From: Xiheimicrobium sp052034585
Lineage (GTDB): Bacteria > Myxococcota > Myxococcia > Myxococcales > Myxococcaceae
DNA: 64,000 nucleotides
Assembly: GCA_052034585.1 (NCBI GenBank)
Contig: JBPOIJ010000017.1
Coordinates: forward strand, 62,001-126,000
Reading direction: 5' to 3'
In this document: piece by piece, positions 34,259 through 43,764 of the stretch
Layout of the letters: each line of letters begins with the position of its first letter
Numbering within the stretch: position 1 is the stretch's first letter
The notes under the pieces: model-generated
Databases searched by the model: none
What the model saw: only the letters and a program-made list of their open reading frames with translations
Told to the model about the DNA's origin: nothing
Made by a program: the position numbers and the translations under genes

Positions 34259-35662
34259 GTGGCGTCTTCTGGGCTCGAAAACACCTACATCCCCAAGCAC
34301 TCGAGCGGAAACCACCAGCCCATCGAAGATCGGTTCTCGATTGGTGACGTCATCGACGGGCGCTACCGCGTCCTCGCCTCGCTCGCCGCCGGCGGCATGG
34401 GAGAGGTCTTCAAGGTCGAGCACGTCGCCCTCGGCAAGCAGCTCGCGCTCAAGGTGATGCTCGCCGGGCGCATGACCGACCCGGATCTCGTCGAGCGGTT
34501 CAAGCTCGAGGCGATGTCGGCCAGCCGCATCGGCCATCGGAACATCATCGACGTCTCCGATCTCGGGCAGACCGAAGACGGCGTCTTGTACTTCGTGATG
34601 GAGCTGATCGAGGGCGAGACCCTGACCGCGGTGACGCTGCGGGAAGGCGCGCTCCCACCCGAACGAGTCATCGCCATCGCGACGCAGATCGCCGAAGCGC
34701 TCGCGGCGGCGCACCGGCACGGCATCGTCCACCGCGATCTCAAGCCCGACAACGTGATGCTCACCGAGCAGCCTGGCGGGGGCTTCTCGCTCAAGCTGCT
34801 CGACTTCGGCATCGCGCGCGTCAAGCAGCGTTCCCGGAGCAACACCTCGGTCGGCCTCGTGCTCGGAACGCCGGCCTACATGTCTCCCGAGCAGGCGCAG
34901 GCGCACGAGATCGACGGGCGCACGGACATCTACTCGCTCGGGGTGATCCTCCACGAGCTGGTCACCGGAAAGCCGGTCTTCGAGGGCGACTCCGCGCACA
35001 TGGTGATGGTGAAGCAGGTGCGCGAACAACCGCCTGCGCTGCCTGCCTCGGTGCCACGCCCCCTCGCCGAGCTGATCGGCCGAATGCTGAAGAAGGACCC
35101 GGCCGAGCGCCCGCAGACGATGGGCGAAGTGCTGGAAGCGTTGGCCAAGGCGAAGAGCGAAGACGCCCCAACCTCGAAGGGGACGATCGTCGGCCTTGCC
35201 GCATTCGGAGTCGTGGTCGCCGGAGTGATCGCAGTCGTCCTGTTCGCGACGAGTGAGCCCGACCCGGCAACCGCGCCGCCGCCCCGCCCCACCCCGCTCG
35301 CAGCGCCCCTGGTCGCCACGCCCAAGGCCCCGCCGCCGCTGCCACCGGTGGAACAGGCACCGAAGGTCACCGCTCCCTCGCTTTCACCGGACGACGTCTC
35401 GAACCTGCTCGAGCGCGCCGAGCAGTGGGTCAGCTACCGCAATTGGGTCGCTGCGAACGAGACCGCCGAAGCCTGCATCACCGCCGACCCGATGAAGGTG
35501 GACTGCTACCTGATCGCGGGAGACATGGCGATGCGCCTCGGAGACGCCGAGGGCGGGAAGCAGCGCTACATGAAGTTCCTCGAGCTGGCGCCCAAGGATC
35601 ACCCCAAACGAAGACATGCGGCCGAGGCCCTCTCGACGTACTTCGGCGCGCAGGGGAAGTGA
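34259..35662 (+). CDS. Membrane-anchored Ser/Thr protein kinase (Hanks type)
   Basis: A 467-residue Pkn-type kinase. The N-terminal kinase domain has the Gly loop AAGGMGEVFK, the ATP-binding Lys in LALKVML (Lys65), HRDLKPDN (catalytic Asp160), DFG (182-184), GTPAYMSPEQ and GRTDIYSLGV, so it should be active. One membrane helix lies near residues 309-330, followed by a Pro-rich stretch and a helical TPR-like extracytoplasmic region (LLERAEQWVSYRNW, MAMRLGDAEGGKQRY). The GTG at 34259 has GAGG 5 bases upstream; an in-frame TTG lies 33 bases earlier. Its stop abuts that of the convergent gene in TGATCA. Confidence 0.93.
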   Translation: MASSGLENTYIPKHSSGNHQPIEDRFSIGDVIDGRYRVLASLAAGGMGEVFKVEHVALGKQLALKVMLAGRMTDPDLVERFKLEAMSASRIGHRNIIDVSDLGQTEDGVLYFVMELIEGETLTAVTLREGALPPERVIAIATQIAEALAAAHRHGIVHRDLKPDNVMLTEQPGGGFSLKLLDFGIARVKQRSRSNTSVGLVLGTPAYMSPEQAQAHEIDGRTDIYSLGVILHELVTGKPVFEGDSAHMVMVKQVREQPPALPASVPRPLAELIGRMLKKDPAERPQTMGEVLEALAKAKSEDAPTSKGTIVGLAAFGVVVAGVIAVVLFATSEPDPATAPPPRPTPLAAPLVATPKAPPPLPPVEQAPKVTAPSLSPDDVSNLLERAEQWVSYRNWVAANETAEACITADPMKVDCYLIAGDMAMRLGDAEGGKQRYMKFLELAPKDHPKRRHAAEALSTYFGAQGK

Positions 35663-36805
35663 TCAGACGGCCTTGAAGCCGCGATCGAGATCGTCGATCA
35701 GATCCTGCGCGTCTTCGATGCCGACCGAGAGCCGAATGAGCCCGTCGGTGATCCCGAGCTTCTCGCGGTTCTCCTTGGGCACCGAGGCGTGGGTCATGAT
35801 CGCCGGGTGCTCGATGAGCGACTCGACGCCGCCGAGCGACTCGGCGCAGGCGAAGATCTTCACCGTCTTGAGGAAGCGGCGCGCGTTCTCGAGCCCGCCC
35901 TTCATGTCGAAGGTCATCATCCCGCCGAAGCCCTTCATCTGCTTCTTGGCGAGCTCGTGCTGCGGGTGGGTGGTGAGGCCCGGGTAGGTCACCTTGGTCA
36001 CCAGCGGGTGCTTCTGGAGCCACTCGGCCACCTTGAAGGCGTTCTGCTGGTGCCGCTCCATGCGCAAGTGGAGCGTCTTCACCCCGCGCAGCACGAGGAA
36101 CGAGTCCATCGGCCCGGGGGTGCCGCCGACGGCGTTCTGGTGAAAGCCGATGCGGTCGGCGAGGGCCTTGTCGTTGGTGCAGGTGAAGCCGCCGACGACG
36201 TCGCTGTGCCCGTTCAGGTACTTGGTCGTCGAGTGGGTGACGATGTCGAAGCCGAACTCGAGCGGCCGCTGAAAGAACGGCGTCATGAAGGTGTTGTCAC
36301 AGACGCTGAGCAGCTTGTGCTTCTTGGCGATCTCGGCCGCACGGGCGAGATCGATCAGCTTGAGCATCGGGTTCGTGGGCGTCTCGACCCAGATCATCTT
36401 CGTCTTCGGGGTGATCGCCTTCTCGATGTTCTCCACCTTCGTCATGTCGACGAACGAGAACGAGAGGCCCATGCGCTTGAACACCTTGTCGAACTGCCGA
36501 AAGGTGCCGCCGTACACGTCGTCGGAGACGACCACGTGATCGCCCGTCTCGAGCAGGTGCATCAGGCAGTCGGTCGCCGCCAGCCCGGACGCGAAGCAGA
36601 AGCCGTGTGACGCGCCCTCGAGCGAGGCGAGGCAGCCTTCGAGCGCGGTGCGGGTGGGGTTGCGGGTGCGGGAGTACTCGTAGCCCTTGTGCTCACCCGG
36701 GCCGGCCTGCACGTAGGTCGAGGTGAAGTACACCGGCGTCATGATCGCGCCGGTCGTGGGGTCGGGTTCCTGGCCTGCGTGGATGGCGAGCGTGTCGAAG
36801 CGCAT
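35663..36805 (-). CDS. Cystathionine gamma-synthase/gamma-lyase family PLP enzyme
   Basis: A 380-residue Cys/Met metabolism PLP enzyme. It starts RFDTLAIHAGQEPDP, then YEYSRTRNPTR, FASGLAATDCL, VETPTNPML, CDNTFMTPFFQRP and the PLP Lys in HSTTKYLNGHSD (Lys195). The C-terminus shows ESLGGVESLIEHPAIMTH. The family covers cystathionine gamma-synthase, gamma-lyase and methionine gamma-lyase, and this sequence alone does not decide between the first two. The ATG at 36805 fits the family start; an ATG 4 codons upstream is possible. It is divergent from the PCMT gene. Confidence 0.92.
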   Translation of the reverse strand: MRFDTLAIHAGQEPDPTTGAIMTPVYFTSTYVQAGPGEHKGYEYSRTRNPTRTALEGCLASLEGASHGFCFASGLAATDCLMHLLETGDHVVVSDDVYGGTFRQFDKVFKRMGLSFSFVDMTKVENIEKAITPKTKMIWVETPTNPMLKLIDLARAAEIAKKHKLLSVCDNTFMTPFFQRPLEFGFDIVTHSTTKYLNGHSDVVGGFTCTNDKALADRIGFHQNAVGGTPGPMDSFLVLRGVKTLHLRMERHQQNAFKVAEWLQKHPLVTKVTYPGLTTHPQHELAKKQMKGFGGMMTFDMKGGLENARRFLKTVKIFACAESLGGVESLIEHPAIMTHASVPKENREKLGITDGLIRLSVGIEDAQDLIDDLDRGFKAV

Positions 36806-36931
36806 GCGCGGCGACATAGTTCGCGAGGACTGCGCGATCCACAGAGGAGTCTGGGCAACGAACGGGCAGGTCCGCGACTCGGGTGACGGGCGGTCGTCGA
36901 CCGCTGCTGTACTGAAGGAGAGAGGTCTTTC

Positions 36932-37648
36932 ATGAATCGTCTCGGACTTGCCCTGAGTTTGATGCCCATCACGTCGGTGGCCCAGGCCGCGCCGCCCACC
37001 AGTGCGCCCGCACCGGCCGAGTGGCGCGCCGCCTTCACGCGCTTGGGGATCACCGATCAGCGCGTGCTCGCCGCCGTGCAGTCGGTGTCGCGCGAGGCCT
37101 TTCTGCCCGAGGCCCAGCGGCCATTCGCCTGGGAGGATCGACCGCTCCCCATCGGCCACGGGCAGACGACCAGCCAGCCCTCGCTCATCGCGTTCACCCT
37201 CCAGGCCGCGAAGCCCGGCCCGACCTGCCGTGCGCTCGAAGTGGGAACGGGCTGCGGCTACCAGACGGCGCTGCTCTCGAAGCTCTGCCGCGACGTCTAC
37301 AGCCTCGACATCGTCGCGCCGCTCGCGACCGGCGCTGCGAAGACGCTCGCCTCCCTCGGAGTGAAGAACGCCCAGGTGCGTGCAGGTGACGGGTACCTCG
37401 GCTGGCCCGAGGCCGCGCCCTTCGACGTCATCATCGTCGCTGCAGGTGCCGCGCGCGTTCCCCAGCCCCTCGTCGATCAACTCGCCGTGGGCGGACGCCT
37501 GGTGATCCCCGTCGGCGCCTCGCCCGACGATCTCTCGCTCGACGTGCTGACCAAGCAGGGGGACGGCAGCCTCGTCACCCAGCGGCTCATGCCGGTGCGC
37601 TTCGTTCCCCTCACCGGGAGCCACGCCGATCGCGATCGCGCTCGCTGA
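36932..37648 (+). CDS. pcm: Exported protein-L-isoaspartate O-methyltransferase
   Basis: PCMT repairs isoaspartyl residues in damaged proteins using SAM. The 238-residue protein has the PCMT motifs GHGQTTSQPSLIAFTLQ, ALEVGTGCGYQTALLS, VRAGDGYLGWPE and the strand DVIIVAAGA. Unlike the usual cytoplasmic enzyme, it starts with a signal-peptide-like segment (LALSLMPITSVAQA) followed by a Pro/Ala stretch, so it is probably periplasmic. A GAGAGG Shine-Dalgarno lies 6 bases before the ATG. How SAM would reach an exported enzyme is not obvious. Confidence 0.87.
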   Translation: MNRLGLALSLMPITSVAQAAPPTSAPAPAEWRAAFTRLGITDQRVLAAVQSVSREAFLPEAQRPFAWEDRPLPIGHGQTTSQPSLIAFTLQAAKPGPTCRALEVGTGCGYQTALLSKLCRDVYSLDIVAPLATGAAKTLASLGVKNAQVRAGDGYLGWPEAAPFDVIIVAAGAARVPQPLVDQLAVGGRLVIPVGASPDDLSLDVLTKQGDGSLVTQRLMPVRFVPLTGSHADRDRAR

Positions 37649-37672
37649 CCCGCCGCACCCGCCTCGTTCCGA

Positions 37673-39804
37673 TCAGCGCACGGCCGAGAGTTCCTTCACG
37701 AGCGGCTGGGCTTGCTCGACCTCCTCGAGCAGCCACAGCAGGTAGCGCACGTCGGCGTTCACGTTGCGCGCGATCGCTGGGTTGTAGCCGAAGTCGTTGG
37801 CGACGTTCTCCCAGACCCGATCGAAGTTCACTCCGACGAGCTTGCCGCTCCCGTCGATCGTCGGGCTCCCGGAGTTGCCACCCGTGGTGTCGCAGTCGGA
37901 GAGGAAATCGACCGGCACGTCCTCGAGCGAGGGATCGACCCAACGCCCGACCTTCTTCGCCGCGACCGCGTCACGCACCTTCGCCGGAACGTCGAAGTCC
38001 CCGTCGCCCGTGTGCTTCTCGAGCACCCCCGCGAGCGTCGTCTGCGGCTGCGCGACGAGGCCATCGCGCGGCGCATAGCCCTGCACCTTGCCGAAGGTCA
38101 CCCGCAGCGTGCTGTTCGCGTCGGGCGCCACCGGCTTTCCTCCCTGGGTGAGCACCGCACGCCGCCACGCCGGCCGCAGCCTCAGGATCGTGCCGCTCCA
38201 GCGATCGCGACGATCTTTCAGCTCGCGACGCTCTCCATCGATCGCGAAGCCCAGCTCGAGCAGCGGGTCCTTCCGTGCGCTGAGCTGCTCGGGCGACTCG
38301 TCGAACATCTTCATTCGCTCGCCGACCTGGATCGCCTTGGAGAGCGCGATCAGCCTCGTCAGCTCGTTCGCCAGCCCGTCGAGATCGACCGACTTGTCAG
38401 GCTTGCGGAACTTCCCGAAGCGCGCCTCGACTGACGGGAGCCGCTGCGGGTCGGGCAAGGCGAGCGCGTGGAGCACCCAGCTGGCGAAGACCCGGAGCTC
38501 CACTGCCGGGGAGAAGCGCTTCTGATCACGCTCGAGGCGTTCCTTGAGGCGGGCGAAGTCGCGCTCTTGAAACCCTGGCTCGCGCTCGGCGTCGGGTTTG
38601 ACGCCTTCGGTCGACTTGCGCACCAGGGTGGCCGGCCACGAGAGGCTCCGCGGGCCCCAGCCGATGGCGTCGAGGAGAAAGTCCCGATCCCAGCTCGCGC
38701 GCTTCTGCTCACCCAGCGCGACGAGCCCGTCGTAGGCGTCGAGCGCGGCCTTCTGATCGAGCCGCTTGAGGGCCCAGCTGCGCACCGTCTCTTCGGAGGC
38801 TCGCTGCTTCTCGATGAGCTTCCCGCGCGCCATGCCGGCGAGCTGCCCCTCGGCGTTCTTCCGCCGGTTGAGCAGCCCGCGAAGATCGTCGGACACCGCG
38901 ATCGCCACCTCCGGCTTCTTGCTCCCCTCTTCCTGCATGATGCGAATCCACTCCGCCGCCAGCGCGCGCGCGTGAGGAAAGTAGAGGTCGCGCCGTTCGA
39001 CCATCTCGTCGGCCAGCCACGATCGATAGCTCACGCCTGGGTAGCCGAGCACCGCCACCGCGTCGCCAGGCTTCACGCCCTTCGTCGACACGGGGAACCA
39101 ATAGGTGGGCTGGTAGGGCTTGCCGTCCTTGTAGGCACGCACGAGCGAGAAGTCGCCGGTGTGTCGCGGCCAGCTCCAGTTGTCCGTCTCTCCGCCGTAG
39201 TTCCCACCTGCTCCGGGGGCGCGTAGACGAGCCGCACGTCGGACAGCTCCTCGAACTCGGTGAGGGTGAAGAAGAGCCCGCCGTCGAAGCCCGCGAAGGT
39301 GCAGCGGGTGTTCGGCCTGGCTTCGCACTCGGCGACGAGCGACTTCTGGCTCGCCTCAACCGAACGGAAGCGCGTCAGATCGTCAGCGCCGTCGGGGATC
39401 GCCGCGAGCACCCGCTGGGTCACGTCGACGAACCGCCTCGGCACCTGGAGCCGAAACGCCTTCGCCGCCTTCTCGTCCTCCCGGGTTCGCGCGAGGTAGC
39501 CGTCCTTCACCAAGTTCGCAGCAGGTGTCGAGTGCTCCTGCAAGATGCCGACGATGCAGTGGTGGTTGGTGATGAGCAGGCCCTCGGCGGAGACGAAGCT
39601 GCCCGAGCACCCTGGCAGCTGCACGGCGTTCGCGAGCAGGCCTCCGCCGGCCTTCTCGTCCCACAGCTTCGAGAGCGGGAGCGAGAAGCCCTGCCGTTTC
39701 ACCCATTGCGGCCCGAGCTCGAGCACCTGCTGCGGCGTCCACTTCCCTTCTGCAGCTGCGGCCGTGTGTGCGATCGCGAGGAGCGCCCAAGACGTTCGAG
39801 TCAT
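37673..39804 (-). pseudogene. S46 family dipeptidyl peptidase (DPP7/DPP11-like) interrupted by a frameshift
   Basis: The N-terminal part starts at 39804 with a signal peptide and reads to about 39204. It has the His block LLITNHHCIVG and ends SDVRLVYAPPEQVG. The C-terminal part continues in another frame from NYGGETDNWSWPRHTGDF, holding the second triad Asp, and carries the Ser motif TTGGNSGSPT near the end. Inserting one base near 39203-39205, in a CCC run, restores EQVGNYGGE and a normal S46 peptidase of about 710 residues. S46 enzymes release dipeptides from peptide N-termini in the periplasm. With both halves well kept, a sequencing or assembly error is as likely as a true mutation. Confidence 0.8.
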
Positions 39805-39855
39805 GCGAGCCGTGTAGCGCTTTCCACCGCCACCTGAATACGGTGAAGTCCGCCC

Positions 39856-40791
39856 GTGTCCGCCGTCGACGCGCTCGCCAACCGGCTCTCCAAGAATGCC
39901 AAGCACCGCCGCGCCTGGGCCAGGCGGGAGACCGTCACCGCCTACCGGCTCTACGATCTCGACATGCCGGAGTGGCCGGTGGCGGTCGATCTCTATGGCG
40001 CCCTGGTGCACGTCATCGCGTACCCGCGCAAGAAGCAGCTCCGCGAAGGCACCAGCGCGCTCGTCGAGCAGCTCACCACCGCGTGCAGCCAGGGCCTCGA
40101 GGTGGCGCGCTCCGACGTCTTCGTGAAGCTGCACGAGCCGAAGGCCTGGGGCGAAGCGCCGTTCGAGAAGGCCAGCACCTCGTCTCGCCTCGTCACCGTC
40201 GAGGAATACGGCCGGCGCTTCGAGTGCAACCTGACCGACTTCCTCGACACCGGGCTGTTCCTCGATCACCGCCTCACCCGTCGGCAGGTCGGCCAGGAAG
40301 CGAAGGGGAAGCGCTTCTTGAATCTCTTCGCGTACACCGGCGCGTTCACCGTGCACGCGCTCGCCGGCGGAGCGTCGAGCACCACCACCGTCGACCTGAG
40401 CAACACCTACTGCGCCTGGGCCGAGCGCAACTTCGCGCTGAACGGGTTCGCTCCGAGCGCGCAGCACCGGGTGCTTCGCGATGACGTGTTGGCGTGGCTC
40501 GAGCACGATCGCGGCAGCTACGATCTGATCGTCGTCGACCCGCCGTCGTTCTCGTCCTCGAAGAAGATGGGCCGTCGCTTCGAGGTGCAGCGCGATCACC
40601 CGTGGCTGATCGACCGCTGCCTCGCGCGCCTCGCGCCGTCGGGCACGATCTACTTCTCGAACAACTGCCTCGAGTTCGAGCTCTCGTCCAAGGTGCGTGG
40701 CGCGACCGAGATCACCAAGCGACCGGAGGACTTCCGCCGCGCCCTGCATCGGTGCTGGCGCCTCGGTCACTCGGGCGGCGCGAGCGCTTGA
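39856..40791 (+). CDS. RlmK-like 23S rRNA guanine-N7 methyltransferase (standalone)
   Basis: A 311-residue SAM methyltransferase like the C-terminal half (RlmK) of E. coli RlmKL, which makes m7G2069 in 23S rRNA. It starts with NRLSKNAKHRRAWARRETVTAYRLYDLDMPEW in the family pattern, then has LFLDHRLTRR, FLNLFAYTGAFTVHA (motif I), VDLSNTYCAWAERN and the catalytic-loop motif VDPPSFSSSKKM. The RlmL half and a THUMP domain are absent. The start is GTG. Its 3' end overlaps the convergent gene by 25 bases. Confidence 0.85.
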   Translation: MSAVDALANRLSKNAKHRRAWARRETVTAYRLYDLDMPEWPVAVDLYGALVHVIAYPRKKQLREGTSALVEQLTTACSQGLEVARSDVFVKLHEPKAWGEAPFEKASTSSRLVTVEEYGRRFECNLTDFLDTGLFLDHRLTRRQVGQEAKGKRFLNLFAYTGAFTVHALAGGASSTTTVDLSNTYCAWAERNFALNGFAPSAQHRVLRDDVLAWLEHDRGSYDLIVVDPPSFSSSKKMGRRFEVQRDHPWLIDRCLARLAPSGTIYFSNNCLEFELSSKVRGATEITKRPEDFRRALHRCWRLGHSGGASA

Positions 40792-41282
40792 TAGGCGAGC
40801 CACGCGCTCAACCCCATCACCGCCAGGGCGAGCAAGGCCTTCATCACCGGAGAGAGCCCCTCTTCTCCAGGCGTCATCGCCATCGGGAGCGCGTCGCCGA
40901 TGCCGTAGTACTGCCCTGCATAGCGCGCGATCCGGAGGAACTCGTCGGTGATCGCGCCGGCGTCGGCCTCCAGCACCGTGCGCTGCAGCTGCGGGTCGAC
41001 GAGCCTGAGCCCGAGCGCGCGCGCGAGTTCGACGGCCGCGGAGAGGACCTGGGTGAGCAACTCGGTGCGCTCCGAGAACGGCACCTTGAGCTCGAGCCCG
41101 CGCACGACCTCCGACTCCTTGAGCGGCCAGGTCACCACGTCGCCAGCCGGGAATCGCCAGAGCAGCGCGCCATCGGCACGAGCGACGCCCCCCCGCCCAC
41201 GGATCGCCTCCTGCACCGGCCCCACGTCGAGCGCGCCGTTCGGCGTCATCGGGTGGAGCACCAGATCGTACGACGTCTGCAT
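40767..41282 (-). CDS. Unknown protein with one C-terminal membrane helix
   Basis: A 171-residue protein. Residues 1-90 are a small alpha/beta-like part (YDLVLHPMTPNGALDV, RGRGGVARADGALLWRFPAGDV). Residues 90-145 are helical, and the C-terminus is a single hydrophobic helix (VMKALLALAVMGLSAWLAYQAL), suggesting tail anchoring in the inner membrane. I do not recognise the family. It is divergent from the MBL-fold gene with a gap of about 48 bases and overlaps the end of the RlmK-like gene by 25 bases. Confidence 0.6.
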   Translation of the reverse strand: MQTSYDLVLHPMTPNGALDVGPVQEAIRGRGGVARADGALLWRFPAGDVVTWPLKESEVVRGLELKVPFSERTELLTQVLSAAVELARALGLRLVDPQLQRTVLEADAGAITDEFLRIARYAGQYYGIGDALPMAMTPGEEGLSPVMKALLALAVMGLSAWLAYQALAPPE

Positions 41283-41330
41283 GAACGCCGAGTGTAGCGC
41301 GCGCCGACGAAGGGTGTGACACTCCGCGCG

Positions 41331-42182
41331 ATGCCCTTCTCCCTCGGGAACCTCACCGTGCACGAGGTACGCGACGGCACCTTCGCCCTCGACGGCGGCG
41401 CCATGTTCGGGGTCGTGCCCAGGCCGCTCTGGGAGAAGCAGCTCGTCCCTGACGCGCGCAACCGGGTGAACCTCGCCTTGCGCTGCATGCTGATCGTCGA
41501 CGGGAAGCGGCGCATTCTGGTCGACGACGGCATCGGCTCGAGGTGGGACGGCCGGCACCGAGATCTCTACGGCGTCTCTCACGATGGGCTGGGCCTCGAC
41601 GCCGAGCTCGCCAAGGCGGGAATGACTCGCGACGACATCACCGACGTCGTGCTCACCCACCTCCACTTCGATCACGCCGGCGGCACCGTGCGCGACGAAG
41701 CCGGCCACCCGAAGCTCGCCTTCCCCAACGCGACCTACCACCTGCAGCGCCGGCACTGGAAATGGGCGCACCAGGCGACCGACAAGGATCGGCACAGCTT
41801 CCGGGTCGACGACTTCAAGCCGCTCGAGAACAGCGGCCGGCTCCACCTGCTCGAAGGCGGCACCGAGCTCTATCCCGGGGTCACCCTCTTCGTCTCCGAG
41901 GGGCACACCGTCGGGCTCCAGCTGGTCCGGCTCGAGGCGAACGAGCAGACGGTGATCTTCTGTGGAGATCTGATCCCCACCACCGCGCACCTCAAACCCG
42001 CGTGGATCGCCGCGTACGATCTCTACCCGCTCACCGTCATCGAGGAGAAGAAGCAGCTCCTCGCCCAGGCCGTCGAAGAAGGCTGGCACCTCTTCCTCGA
42101 GCACGATCCCACCGTCGCGATGTGCACCGTCGCCGATGACGGCCACGGCCAGGTCGTCGTCGACAAGGTGATCTCGCTGTGA
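41331..42182 (+). CDS. MBL-fold metallo-hydrolase
   Basis: A metallo-beta-lactamase-fold protein of about 283 residues. The metal motif is THLHFDHAGG, followed by further ligands in VSEGHTVG and VIFCGDLIPT, and a late His in FLEHDPTVA. Together these make a complete two-metal site. The overall pattern fits the quorum-quenching lactonase-like and Zn-dependent hydrolase branches, but the substrate is unknown. The ATG at 41331 is chosen; a GTG 15 bases upstream is also possible. Its stop overlaps the start of the RlmI-like gene by 4 bases. Confidence 0.85.
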   Translation: MPFSLGNLTVHEVRDGTFALDGGAMFGVVPRPLWEKQLVPDARNRVNLALRCMLIVDGKRRILVDDGIGSRWDGRHRDLYGVSHDGLGLDAELAKAGMTRDDITDVVLTHLHFDHAGGTVRDEAGHPKLAFPNATYHLQRRHWKWAHQATDKDRHSFRVDDFKPLENSGRLHLLEGGTELYPGVTLFVSEGHTVGLQLVRLEANEQTVIFCGDLIPTTAHLKPAWIAAYDLYPLTVIEEKKQLLAQAVEEGWHLFLEHDPTVAMCTVADDGHGQVVVDKVISL

Positions 42183-43348
42183 AGAAGGGCACCGCCTGCA
42201 TCACCAAGAAGGGCGTCGAGCGGTGGAAGAACGGCCACCCGTGGATCTACGCGGCCGACGTCGAGTCGGTGGGCGACGATGTGCAGGCCGGAGACGTGGT
42301 GCGGGTGGAAGACACCCGCGGCTGGTTCCTCGGTCAGGCGCTGTACTCGAAGGCCTCGAAGATCTCGCTCCGCTGGCTCGCGTGGGACGACGCGGCGATC
42401 GACGCCGACTTCTTCCGGGCGAGGCTGCAGGCCGCCGACGCGCTCCGTCGCCGAGAGTACCCCGAGGAGCGCGCCTACCGGGTCGTGCACGGAGAGGCCG
42501 ATCTGCTCCCGGGCCTGGTGGTCGATCGGTTCGGTGACGCCCTCTCGGTGCAGTTCCTCCACGCGGGCACCGAGCGACGCAAGGCGCTCTTCGTCGAGCT
42601 GCTCGCCCAGCACTTCAAGCCCAAGGCGATCGTCAACCGCTCCGACGCCAACGTTCGGCACCTCGAGGGCCTCGAACCGGAGAAGGGCCTGCTCTTCGGT
42701 GAGCTGCCCCAGGTCACCTCGTACCGCGAAGGGCACGTGCTGCTCGACGTCGATCTGCTCCACGGCCAGAAGACCGGCGCGTTCCTCGATCAGCGCGACA
42801 ACCACGTGCGCGCCTCCGACTTCGGCACCGGCGAGGCGCTCGACTGCTTCAGCTACACCGGAGGCTTCGCTCTCCAGCTCGCCCTCAAAGCCAAGAAGGT
42901 CACCGCGGTCGAGATCTCCGAGGCCGCCTGCGGCCAGATCAAGAAGAACGCTGAACGAAATCAGCTCCCCAACGTCGAGACGGTGTGTGCCAACGCCTTC
43001 GACTTCCTCCGCGACGCCCTCGACGAGGGCAGGCGCTTCGACACCATCGTCCTCGACCCGCCCTCCTTCGCGAAGAACAAGGACGCGATCGCAGCCGCCA
43101 CCCGCGGCTACAAGGAGATCAACCTCAGGGCGATGCAGCTGCTCAACCCAGGCGGCACGCTGATCACCGCGAGCTGCACCCACCACATCGACGAGGCCCG
43201 CTTCGAAGAGATGCTCGACTCGGCCGCCGCGGACTCGAAGCGCCGGGTGCAGATCATCGAGAAGCGTGGCGCCGGGAGAGATCACCCGGTGCTGCTCGGG
43301 CTGCGAGAGACGCGGTACCTCAAGTGCTTCGTGCTGCGAGTGCTCTGA
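42179..43348 (+). CDS. rlmI: RlmI-like 23S rRNA m5C1962 methyltransferase
   Basis: A 389-residue protein with an N-terminal PUA domain (GVERWKNGHPWIYAADVES, VRVEDTRGWFLGQALYS), the linker ERAYRVVHGEADLLPGLVVDRFGD, and a Rossmann methyltransferase domain: LDQRDNH, ALDCFSYTGGFALQLA, VTAVEISEAACGQIKKN and DTIVLDPPSFAKNK. A Cys-containing motif (ASCTHHI) fits the m5C branch. RlmI methylates C1962 of 23S rRNA. GTG start, overlapping the MBL gene (GTGA). With the RlmK-like gene it is one of two rRNA methyltransferase genes within 3.5 kb. Confidence 0.9.
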   Translation: MKKGTACITKKGVERWKNGHPWIYAADVESVGDDVQAGDVVRVEDTRGWFLGQALYSKASKISLRWLAWDDAAIDADFFRARLQAADALRRREYPEERAYRVVHGEADLLPGLVVDRFGDALSVQFLHAGTERRKALFVELLAQHFKPKAIVNRSDANVRHLEGLEPEKGLLFGELPQVTSYREGHVLLDVDLLHGQKTGAFLDQRDNHVRASDFGTGEALDCFSYTGGFALQLALKAKKVTAVEISEAACGQIKKNAERNQLPNVETVCANAFDFLRDALDEGRRFDTIVLDPPSFAKNKDAIAAATRGYKEINLRAMQLLNPGGTLITASCTHHIDEARFEEMLDSAAADSKRRVQIIEKRGAGRDHPVLLGLRETRYLKCFVLRVL

Positions 43349-43350
43349 TC

Positions 43351-43764
43351 ATGCGAACTGGCCTGTTGCTGCTCCTCCTCGCCGCGCCCGCGCTCGCTCA
43401 GGACGGCGGCGTTTCTCGCGGGGTGAACGGCCCCGTCGCCGGAACGCACTGCACCACCCGCGACGACTGCAAGCTGAGCGGGCCCACCTGCTCGACCGAC
43501 CAAGGCACCTCCACCTGGCCCACGCCGGAAGAAGGTGGCGCGTGCGGGTGCGTGAAGAACGTCTGCCACTACGTGTGGATCGAGCCGATCGCGTGCTCGC
43601 GCGACTCGGACTGCGCCCTGGCGACCGAGCCGGTGGTCCACCCAGTGAGGGCGCCTCCCTCGAAGAAGAAGGCCAAGCCCTTTCGGCCCTGCAAGGACGG
43701 AGAGCGCGAGCCGATCTGCGACCCCACCTCGAGGCGCTGCGTCGTCCGCGGGTGGAAGTGCTGA
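43351..43764 (+). CDS. Small Cys-rich exported protein
   Basis: A 137-residue protein with a clear signal peptide (LLLLLLAAPALA). The mature part has about ten Cys in patterns such as HCTTRDDCKLSGPTC, CGCVKNVC and ACSRDSDCAL, with a basic middle (PPSKKKAKPFRPC). It is likely periplasmic or secreted and disulfide-bonded. Function unknown. The ATG follows the RlmI-like stop after two bases, so it shares that message. Its stop abuts the stop of the convergent gene in TGATCA. Confidence 0.75.
   Translation: MRTGLLLLLLAAPALAQDGGVSRGVNGPVAGTHCTTRDDCKLSGPTCSTDQGTSTWPTPEEGGACGCVKNVCHYVWIEPIACSRDSDCALATEPVVHPVRAPPSKKKAKPFRPCKDGEREPICDPTSRRCVVRGWKC

Noticed and set aside
36806..36931. Possible SAM riboswitch before the cystathionine synthase/lyase gene
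   Set aside because: No SAM-I or SAM-II consensus elements or stable aptamer stems are visible in this short divergent gap.
39073..41322. A 749-codon frame on the minus strand running from the S46 N-terminal part into the RlmK-like gene
   Set aside because: Only the 39804-39204 part is real (S46 N-terminus with signal peptide). The rest is antisense to the RlmK-like gene on the plus strand.
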